Position numbers and translations under genes: made by a program. DNA of 64,000 nt from Maratus speciosus (taxonomy: Eukaryota; Arthropoda; Arachnida; Araneae; Salticidae), in the NCBI GenBank assembly GCA_963932465.1, contig OZ010787.1, positions 15,984,926-16,048,925 of the forward strand, read 5' to 3'. Each line of letters opens with the position of its first letter. Position 1 is the first letter of the stretch. The notes under the pieces are model-generated. The model had not been told where the DNA came from and searched no databases. It worked only from the letters and a program-made list of their open reading frames with translations. This document shows positions 55,542-64,000 of this stretch, piece by piece.

Positions 55542-57077
55542 CACTGCTCAAAACAATTAGGGGAGCACATGGTTTTAACGAAATTACGCAAATATTTACA
55601 CCGATAAGTAACGTAAAATAAAACATCCATAATTTAAAGAGTTGTAGAAAACAGATAAAGAAAACTTCACATGTAAATTAAAGTTTATGACGTCAAAAAC
55701 TAGGAAAAGGAGAGAAATGCAGAACTCGGGATTTTGCAGAAATGTCTGTTTCAGTGCCTAGGTTGTAAAATTCAATTGCTCAGCTTGTGTTTTGAGAAAA
55801 GGTGGCTTGAAAATGTCACAACAACATGATTTACCACAGTCAATGACTAGGCGTGTTATCGGGACAGTTGAAATTGGGGAAACACAACGAAGTGTAGTGG
55901 ACGCTGTTGGAGTCGCAAGAAGTGTCCATGAAAGGCTGTGGAAACGACTCCAAGACACATGGAATGGTAGTCATCGACAAGTGCAAGGTCGAAAATGTGC
56001 TAACACAGAAACTGATGACCGGTATATCCTGTTAACAGCTCGTCGAGACGGAAAGGACAATGCAACTCAGCTGCAAACACAGTTGTTCTTGGACACAGGA
56101 CGAAGGGTGTCCAGCCAAACAGTCCGAAATAGGCTTCATCAGGGTGGTCTCTATGCACGTAAGCTAATGGTCTGTATTCCGTTGACCTCAAGCCACTGTG
56201 CCCAAAGAAGTTGAGGAATTGAACACAGAGTTTGGAGGCAACATTTTTGGAGTCATATTCTGTTTACAGACGAGTCCCGATTCAGTCTGGATGTGACATC
56301 TGATGTGTTTTGGCATGGAGAGAAAGAGGCACTCAAAATAATCCCACATTCGTTCGTGAAAGATCCCATTACAGACGAGGTGGGTTGATGCTATTGGCTG
56401 GGATCAGCATAGGTGGACGTACGAGCCTGCATATCATTCGGAATGGCAAGTTAACGATCCGAAGTTATACAGACGAGATACTTAGACCTCATGTCGTATT
56501 TTATGTTGCAGAAATCAGTAATTCCTTTTTTTCCATGCATGATAATGCCAGATTTCATACAGTTCGTCTTGTGGAAAACATGCTTGAAGCTAAAACAATA
56601 CAGCGTATGGAATGACCAGCATGCTTTCCTGACCTAAATCCGATCGAGCATGTTTGGGACATACTCAGGCGACGCATTGCTGCAAGACCGAAGCCTCCTT
56701 TCACTGTCCGGGACTTGGAGATTGCAATTCTTGAGCAGTGGAACAGTATTCCCCAAAGTCTTATCGATAACCTCATCGCATCCATGGAAAACAGGTGTGC
56801 AGCAGTCTTAGCTGTTCGAGGAGACCACACGTCATATTAAAAATCTTGCATCATTTCTAAACAATACTTTTTTTATCATTTACATGAAAACAAATTGTTG
56901 CCCTAAACCATCTTTTCATCTTTTTAAAGAATAAAAGCTCCCTTACAACTTTTTTTGCGTCTTGGTTTCTGTATTGCGCATTGATAGACGTGTACTATCC
57001 ATTTTATGCCCATACATGGCTGTCTTGCACTGTTCCCTTCACTTTTTTGCTTGCTCCCCTAATTTTTTTGAGCAGTG
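55542..57077 (+). mobile_element. Tc1-like transposon, nearly full length
   Basis: CACTGCTCAAAACAATTAGG at the left and CCTAATTTTTTTGAGCAGTG at the right, TA on both sides (55540-55541, 57078-57079). TIR similarity continues through GGGGAGCA. 1536 bp is a normal Tc1 length. It is one of the least decayed elements here. Confidence 0.9.
55792..56839 (+). pseudogene. Tc1 transposase, one frameshift and one stop
   Basis: The first frame (55792-56214) has the paired HTH domain (MTRRVIGTVEIGETQRSV, VDAVGVARSVHERLWKRL, TGRRVSSQTVRNRLHQGGL). After a frameshift near 56200, LFTDESRFSLDV holds the first catalytic D (about 56269), GGLMLLAGISIGGRTSLHII follows, MHDNARFHTVRLV holds the second D (about 56541), and after a stop at about 56614 DLNPIEHVWDILRRRIA holds the final acidic residue (about 56645). 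It ends AVLAVRGDHTSY. DD34E spacing and all motifs are visible. Few lesions, so probably recent. Confidence 0.9.
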
Positions 57078-57079
57078 TA

Positions 57080-58150
57080 AATATAGTCCGATTGACTTGA
57101 AATTCTTAGATGTTATTGGGTATCACTATGGTATGTTTGGTATTGTAAATGAAGTCTATAGCATTTACGGTTCATTTACAGAGACACTCAAAATAATTCC
57201 CTTACATTATGGTTTATGAGAAAATTTTTTTGCTCTGTATTTTAATGATATCACACTATTTTAAACGTACTGAAATTTATATGCATCACTGAGGTGTACT
57301 AAGGCACTTATTGTAGAATATGTTGTGCATAGAATATATCGTTCATTTACAGGGATACACAAAATAATTTGGCGGAAGAATAAATTTAAATATTGAAGTC
57401 TATGACCAATAATTGCTGGAAGTAAGTGTGTTTGTAGTTATGATGTGCGTTTTTAAATTGAACTAGTTTTTAAATATTACTTGGTGTGGATACATTATAT
57501 AGATGATATACAGGGCTGCACAAAATTTCTCAAGTACATTTCCGTTTATTCACGGAAATGGCTGAATGGAAATTTTTCACTGTGCTATGCGTTTCACTGA
57601 ACTAATTTTAGCATACTATGTAGTATACATATAAATCCATAGCTTAGTTTAATATTTTATATCTTAAAAGCTGACGAAGTGTAAGTAAGATTTTAACACT
57701 TCACATAATAATAAGTATACATTTTATAAATATTTTGACAACTAAGAAAAAAAAGAGATATCATTTAAGAAGAGCACAAAGAAAAAAGAAATTAAAATAT
57801 TAATTTACTAAGTAGATATTTTAAAATACGAATGCATCACATGCCCATAGACTTAACATTACCGAAGGTAATTTGGAAGTTGAGTGACTAGCAGCCTTAA
57901 ATGCTTACTGTTTATGAGAGAAAAGTAATTGTTGATGGATTGTTTTATTTACTAGTAATGTTTAATTAAATGTATTTAATTTTACTTTACTTTAATAATA
58001 ATTATTATATTTATATTACATTTAATAAAGATTATTCAAATTTGATAAAGTTATATTTAATAATACATTTAGTAAAATGGAATCTCTACAGTATATAGAT
58101 GCTAGTTTTACAGTGTATTTAATGGATTACTAGCTTCAATCTCATTCTTC
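57080..58150. other. No gene; weak internal repeat
   Basis: TCATTTACAGAGACACTCAAA (57172) and TCATTTACAGGGATACACAAA (57343) mark an imperfect ~170-bp duplication. The rest is AT-rich without coding signals. Confidence 0.45.
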
Positions 58151-58640
58151 AGAACTCAGTTTTTCATCTTTTTCATCACTCTCTACTTGGCCTTTATCAG
58201 GACTACCATCAGACCTATCTGGAAGAAGTTGCAGAGTCTCGCTACTGTATGGCTTGCTCTTTCCCTTGGTCTTTATCTAAAGCAGCTTATAAAAGGATCA
58301 CTGCTTAAAGGAAGCCAATTTGGGACATCTCTGTTGCAAACTTCTCTATTGCACTTTCTTGAGTACTTTGTATGGTACTGTCCAAAGTGTTTGTTTCTGG
58401 CATCGGCAGTTACTTCTGATCGTTGCATTGACCAGTGGGTACGACTGCTTTCTTAATCACAGTGGTACCACGAATCAAAACCTGGTGCATTGTTGGAATC
58501 ATAGGGTGCCAATCGTAAAGGTTCACATACAGTCTTGCTGTTCCATCAGCACGTTTGGAACATTTTTTCGTCAATGCGATGCCCACTTGTTATGACTTCC
58601 AATAGTACTTGCAGCTTTTTAATCATTTCTGTATTTATTC
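58150..58640 (-). pseudogene. Transposon-type protein relic, unclassified
   Basis: The minus strand reads ADGTARLYVNLYDWHPMIPT, then MHQVLIRGTTVIKKAVVPTG and, one frame over, ARNKHFGQYHTKYSRKCNRE, VCNRDV and SSDPFISC. I recall this combination (YDWHPMPPTVHKVLIHG, EARNK, SRK-SR, SSDP) from uncharacterised arthropod transposon proteins, but no superfamily name is secure. Frame breaks are present. No terminal repeats located. Confidence 0.5.
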
Positions 58641-58798
58641 CAGACATCTTTAATTCCCTTCTTTCTTCCTTTATTTTCCACCTATGAGCCCCCAAATCTA
58701 ATTAGGGAACACTTTTTCAATAAAGAACGCAATTAATACAATTTGAAGGCGATCGGATATTTCTATCGAGAGATATCGAGTTGCGTGCGTATGTATTA

Positions 58799-59678
58799 GA
58801 AGCGTTCAAAAAGTAACGGACCGGAGGCCTAGGAACAGAAACTAGTACATGTATTTCAGAAGTATTGGCCCCGGCTGTTGAGGCACTTTTCCCACTAAGA
58901 CACAAGTCGGTGAATGGCTGTCTCGGAAAATCCCTGGGGCTGTGATGTGAACCAGTTCCGCACGTGCTGCTTGACGTCGTCGCCCGAGGTAAATCATTCG
59001 CCCCTCAGAGCCTTTTTTAGGGGCAAAAATGGCGTAATCTCAGGGTGAGAGGTGTGGACTGTATGGAGAGTGACCGATAACCTCCCACTTGAATTTCTGC
59101 AAGAGTGCTGTAATCGTTTTGACCGTATGAGGCTTTGCATTGTCGTGGAGCAGAATGACACCACGGGTGAGCTTGCCTGGTCGTTTTGATTTGATCACTT
59201 GGCGAAGGGTAGCGAAATAATAAAGTTTGATAATAAGGTTTAATAATAAGGTAAAATAATAAGGTTTACGAGTAATGCTGGGCATTCACTGTTGTCCCGT
59301 GCTCAGAAGGGGACCGTCTTGGTCAAAGAAGAACGTCAGCATAACCTTTCCCACACTTGTGTGGATGGCCTTGGATTTTCTTGGTGGTGGTGACCCTCGA
59401 TGTTTCCACTGGAGACTTTGTCGTTTTGATTCTGGTTCGAAGTGATGACACGAAGACTCATCTCCAATCGCTTACAACTCGAAAGAGCGTTGGACGACTG
59501 ATGCATGCTTCTGCTAGCTTTGTAGTCACGTAACTTGCACTCGTGACCTTCTAGGGGCGGGCATGTGGACTTCCCTGCTCTTGTCGGAAAACCTCTTTGT
59601 TACTGATGCAACGATATTATCATTATGTCACCGGTTTTCACATTCCAGACTCTGGCTCGTTTCATTTTGAACGATCCT
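58799..59678 (-). mobile_element. Mariner transposon, truncated and decayed
   Basis: TA|GAAGCGTTCAAAAAGTAACG at the left pairs with GTTTCATTTTGAACGATCCT|TA at the right. 880 bp, about 400 bp short of full length: the HTH part of the transposase is missing. A slippage insertion of TAATAAGG-like repeats sits at 59219-59275. Confidence 0.8.
58830..59500 (-). pseudogene. Mariner transposase catalytic part
   Basis: The minus strand gives AIGDESSCHHFEPESKRQS (first D; TGDETW changed to IGDESS), WKHRGSPPPRKSKA, VGKVMLTFFFDQDGPLL, then after the slippage insertion LTRGVILLHDNAKPHTVKTI (second D, about 59145) and HSPYSPHLSP followed by a stop, where PDLAPSDY would carry the third D. C-terminal VSQWEKCLNSRGQYF is near 58870. 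Clearly mariner, inactive. Confidence 0.85.
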
Positions 59679-59689
59679 TATATCTATGT

Positions 59690-60400
59690 ACAGACAGAAT
59701 CTGTAGTGCAAAAGCTCTCAGTTAATATCCTGTGAGCTAAAAACCTGCAATACGACAGTAAATATATAATTCTCATCTCTTCAATTCTGTGGCCGCAAAA
59801 CGGAGCATTTAAATAGCCATCCCGAAAAAAAATTATACATAAAAATGGCAACAATATGCGAAAGATTTTTTCGCAGAAATTGGCACTCAAGGCTATAACT
59901 AATACAAAGCCCGGCACATATTTAAAAAGCTTTCGATATGTTTAAATTAGCTTTAAAGCCCAAAACGCTTTAAAAATAACCCTTTTACAAATTTAATGTT
60001 TTTTTATTACATTAAAAACTAAACTATTTAAATTAACACATAATTTAACATTAAGCTCTGAACTTTGTTAAACACGTAAGCCCTGTTTAGTTTCAATTCA
60101 ACAATTCATTGAGCCACAAAAAAAAAAAAATTATACTTAAACATGACAGCAATGCCAAAAAGCAACAAATTCCACGTCTTCTCACAAAGAAACTTCCACT
60201 TCAACTGAGGTCAGGAGCCACTGGATGTAACTCAGGCTCCTAAAATAGGCATAGATCGACGCGCCAATTAGTTAGCTATTAAAAAATATGATTTTTAAAA
60301 TTGTCGACGAAATTTTAAGTTTTGCATTTTTGGCAAGGTTTTTGGGTCGCTGAGCTAATAAAGCCATCTAACGGATAGTTTAAAAAATATCGCGGATGAC
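59690..60400. other. No gene seen
   Basis: AT-rich sequence; an A homopolymer of about 13 lies near 60119. Confidence 0.45.
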
Positions 60401-60403
60401 CCT

Positions 60404-60438
60404 ATGTGCCACTATGGTCAACACGCCCCAGTCTACTC
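60404..60438. repeat. Orphan end of pogo-like transposon
   Basis: ATGGTCAACACGCCCCAGTC then TACTC|TA closely resembles the right end of the 31259-32749 element (GTCAACCTCCCCAGTCTCCTC|TA). No opposite end was found nearby. Confidence 0.5.
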
Positions 60439-60444
60439 TACTTA

Positions 60445-62630
60445 GCACTTTATTTTATATGTAACTATATATTAAAATTATTAATTTCCTAAAAAAACAC
60501 AAATAAGCTTATAATAACCGAAAAGGGTGTAATACCATGTAAATAAACAAAAACAGATGTACAATAATAATAAACACAATGAAAATTCAAAGGAATTAAA
60601 AATAAGGGTCTTTGAGATGTTTTTGTAAAACCATAATCTAAATATGAAATTAGTATAGTTCTGTGAGACATTATGAATCTCTGTATCTAGTTTTCTCTAG
60701 ATAGATGCAAATAACTCCATATATGATTACAGCACATGATGACCCATATTCCTGGAAATCGTTCTTTTTATCTTTAGAAATAATAGGACAAGAACCTATC
60801 AGATACCTTATGATTTTTATCCTAAATCATTCAACTATTACTTTATCAGCAAGCAACTGTTGTTTCGTATAGCCTATTTCTCAAAATACTTGATTTGATT
60901 TTAATTTTCCTTTAAAATTTGAACAAAATCATTTTTACTTTCATAATACTTTATTTTCTATGAACATCATACATTTATTTCACATTCAAAATTAAATTTA
61001 ATAATTCAAGATTTGATTTTCTATGTACTTATGAAAAAAAGCTATTCTAAAATAAAAACCATTAAATGTTATCTTTAGCTGACATTCTTTCCCATTAGTC
61101 TTTAGCCGATAATTAAATATAAACTTTTAAAGTTAGTAAAGAAAGAGAAAAATAAATTCGTTCAAACAATGGAAGGATCATTAAATCCAAGCTCAAATTT
61201 CTTTCCAAATATCATTTTTTCAAGCTCTACTACTGTAATTAATATAATGTCTAAACACTAGTACTCTAAAAAATAAAACATATTTTTATAAACGTGAAAC
61301 TCTTCTAAAATTTTAACAACAAAAAAAGTTGTTTTGTCGTAACATTTTTTATTACCAAAACTGTTTTTTATTTTTTTTTTCAAAATAACCTGAGCACAAA
61401 AAACAAAATTGGTTTAAATTTTAAATTATTTTCTTCTTTTAATCTATACATAATAAAAATCCTTTTCATTTAACAACAATTCAGAAAATTTATTCAAGAA
61501 TCCAAGAAGGAAGTTTCAGGCAAATTTTAACCCTTTATGCTTCGACGGTATTTTTAAGTATCATTAAAGAAAAATTAATATAATTTTATTTAATCCGTCT
61601 ATTAATAAAAGTAGATTTTCTTTTTCATACAAAGTACTTTGCTCTATCACATTTAGGAAGCACAGCGACACAGCAGAAGCTAAATATTTTTTAAAGCAGT
61701 TATTATCTCAATATAGGTGTAGCTTTTCTCTTGTTGAAAAATATTACATGAAAATTTTGCGATTACAAAAGCCTTTCCATTTACAGATGGGATAACTACG
61801 CAGAATTTTCATTGTTAGGTGCATTCGTAATTGCATAAAAGCGTAACAACTATAGTCGTCGTCTGGTCCGTCCGTCTGTCCGCATATAACAGCGCAAAAA
61901 CTAAAAGGGTTCGAAATTTAATATATATAATCGTTGCAGAATTTTATCGAGTCATTTCAAATTTTATGAAAATGGAATCAAAACTTAAAAAGATATTAAT
62001 AAAATTATCTTCATTCTATTAAATCGTATCATACGTAATTAATTCAATAATATTCCATGATAGTTTATGATTCTAGGTTGCCATGGTGATTATGTCATTT
62101 GTAAGATGGAGTCCTATTATTTCCGTATTACTGAATTTATATATATAATCCTAACGAATTTTTTATTCACACATTTCTGCATAAGATTACAACAACTATT
62201 CCACCAAGATTTGAGTATTAATAAAACTAGTTATAGTACTAACACACTTCATTTGCCCCATTTGACGTACAATTTCTGACTTGTTTTTATAATAATTGTG
62301 ATATTTCCATAACAATGCCTTTGTATAAATCTAATTATTCTTGAATATTTTTTGCAAAACAAAACTATTGATTTATTAAATCCCTTGAAATGAAAAACTT
62401 ATCTAAATTTCATATCACTATTGTATACTTTTTCTAATGCATCTTCAGACATTAAGGAAGATAATTATTGAGGTGAAGCAATTTCTTGATTCATAATTTG
62501 TGAAACCAAGTTTGTAAAATACATTGGAAATTACGTTTATAATATTCCATAACCAAATCTTACAATTCTTCATAGAAAAGAGACATTTTCTTTAATGATA
62601 AATGTTTTTTTTCCGTATCTTCGTTTTGAT
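60445..62630. other. No gene seen
   Basis: AT-rich throughout with only short ORFs. Confidence 0.5.
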
Positions 62631-62634
62631 TTTT

Positions 62635-63770
62635 ACTTTCTTCTTTCTAAAGAAGAAAGTATTGAAATCGAATTTTTTTTTCTCCAGTTTTCGACGAATT
62701 TACATGCTGTAGACATCAGAGATGCCGAAAAACATGCTTATACAAAATGTCTGTCCGTCCGTCCGCTTATCTGTATGTCTGTGTGTCCTCTTTGTATCAT
62801 CGAAAAGTACATGAAGTTATGCATACAATTGAAACAATTTTTTCTGTATACTTTTGGCTATCGCCAGCAGGTCCTCATTAAATTTGGAAATATTCCGCCG
62901 GAAGGGGGCGCTGTAGTAGCGAGTTTTGTGTCATTTTCATTATTGTACCTGTGAAAAGTGTATGAAGCTATGCATCGAATTCAACCAAATTTCATGTGTA
63001 TGTTTTTGGCTATGTCCAGCAGGTCTCACGTGAATTTGGGAACAATCCGGCGGAAGGGGCCGCTGTAATATCAATTTTTCATAATTCTATTGTACATCGG
63101 CTGTTTATTTTTTTCTAACTAATGACCAGACCCCCTACCTGCCGCATTGCTGCAGCTGAACAGGTTAGATACCTGGTATCAAGGCGAGTGACCGCCTAAT
63201 CGCCGCGTAGTGGTAATAAACCTTACGCACGTCTAGATCTTTATCCTATCGGCAGTGCCTAATGCTTAGTTGTGAACTTTGTTATGCCGGTTACGTAGCA
63301 TTGTTATCTTGTTGCTTGGAACCTGCACATTGGTACTCAAGTTGATCTCGCAATTTAGAGCCTTGGTCAAGTGACGAAACCTTCACCTGACAAGATATCT
63401 CCAGGGGTATAATTCATAGTGAACTTGAAGGACGTTGCACCCACGACGGATTTTATATGCACTAGGCACCATTAGCGCACATGGTGTACTTTGGCTGATG
63501 CAGCAACGGGTAATTCGCATCCAGCTAAGTCGTCGATTTTCAAGCAGCTGATGTACAACAGAATAACGAAAAATACTGATTTTATTGAATATTATGATTG
63601 AGATTAACTCGTTTTTATTCCGACTAGTAAAATGAAGCAGAAACTTAAGATGAAAGTCAAAGTTGATGTGATATTGAAGTAATAACACTGAAGTATTAAC
63701 ATGTGTAACAACTTTTTGAAATATTGACATGTGCGAGAAGGAAGAAAGCTTTGGGATTGGCCCATCCAAC
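62635..63770 (-). mobile_element. DINE/pearl-type element, copy 2, inverse orientation
   Basis: Begins with the hairpin ACTTTCTTCTTTCTAAAGAA (GAAAGT), then a degenerate (GTCY)n tract (62749-62790), two ~152-bp core repeats (about 62800-63095, with GGAAGGGGGCGCTGTA) and a leader homologous to 33149-33430 in reverse, ending at CATCCAACTA. The leader ORFs of the two copies align clearly (IPKLSS, THVNTS, FDFHLKFLL) although neither is likely coding. An extra ~385 bp lies within the leader. Confidence 0.7.
63107..63490 (-). mobile_element. ~385-bp insertion in DINE/pearl-type copy 2
   Basis: Copy 1 reads GCATGAGCCGCCGATGCAC without a break; copy 2 (minus strand) has GCATCAGCC, then the insert starting AAAGTACACCATGTGC and ending TTAGAAAAAAATAAAC, then AGCCGATGTAC. 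AGCC may be a short target duplication. The A-rich tail suggests a SINE-like retroposon, but no tRNA head is evident. GC content is higher than in the host element. Confidence 0.5.
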
Positions 63771-63774
63771 TAAA

Positions 63775-64000
63775 TTATTTCTGGACAGAAAAGGAATTAA
63801 TGACAGCACAGAGAGTTATACGAAAATTTTCATATGCGACAACTCATCTCAGAATCTGTAAAATGTAAATTAAGAACTAATGTAAAACTGGGAAAAATGG
63901 AATATATTTTTTACTATTGTGAATGCCCGTTGTCAACTAGAAATTTGTTCATATTTGCCCAAGTAATGCGGATTTTTTTATTACGCTATCAATAGATAGG
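63775..64000. other. No gene seen
   Basis: AT-rich flank to the window end. Confidence 0.4.

Overview
This is a 64 kb piece of an AT-rich eukaryotic nuclear genome. There are no bacterial operons, ribosome binding sites or long intact genes. The mixture of Tc1, mariner, several pogo/Tigger types, piggyBac, Mutator-like, Ty3/gypsy, an I/Jockey-type LINE, DINE/pearl-type Helentron derivatives and tRNA-containing units points to an arthropod. A spider or other arachnid is my best guess, from remembered repeat types and not from any search. Every transposase or polymerase relic I could translate carries stops, frameshifts or deletions, so nothing here looks autonomous.

Layout. 1-2552 is the right half of a very large foldback (inverted-repeat) element made of ~328 bp subunits plus a TA microsatellite. 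3544-4946 is a pogo/Tigger relic. 7379-9668 is a TIR element with a perfect 8-bp target duplication. 10562-10703 looks like a host coding exon on the minus strand. 10951-11462 is a folded mariner relic, 13550-16070 a LINE relic and 17040-18015 a long-TIR Tc1-like MITE. 19443-24781 is a Tc1 element split by a complete second copy of the giant foldback element (20239-24386). 24965-27016 is an inserted array of 280-bp units, each with a tRNA-like sequence: five on the minus strand, then two on the plus strand. 27712-28727 (Tigger), 29818-31156 (two mariners) and 31259-32749 (pogo with psq-type HTH) follow. 33145-34857 is a DINE/pearl-type element, and 34984-36081 a TA-flanked TIR element whose empty site is preserved nearby. 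37845-39215 is a TIR element full of TTCTATAGAA palindromes.

The right half holds a gypsy relic with two LTRs (about 41637-46412), each LTR carrying a MITE, then MITEs, a piggyBac relic (47962-48989), a Mutator-like transposase (about 49830-51430), a solitary copy of the tRNA-bearing unit (52431-52783), a pogo C-terminus (54783-55230) and a nearly full-length Tc1 (55542-57077). An unclassified transposon protein (58150-58640, minus), a mariner (58799-59678) and a second DINE/pearl-type element in inverse orientation (62635-63770) complete it. Two exon-like segments on the minus strand (55390-55539 and 10562-10703) have strong splice sites and compatible phases, so much of the window could be one TE-filled intron of an unidentified host gene; that is an inference.

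The most unusual structures are the giant foldback family, whose second copy made a clean TA duplication inside a Tc1 gene, and the tRNA-bearing 280-bp unit, which exists both as a hairpin-headed monomer and as an expanded, orientation-switching array, each flanked by 11-12 bp target duplications.
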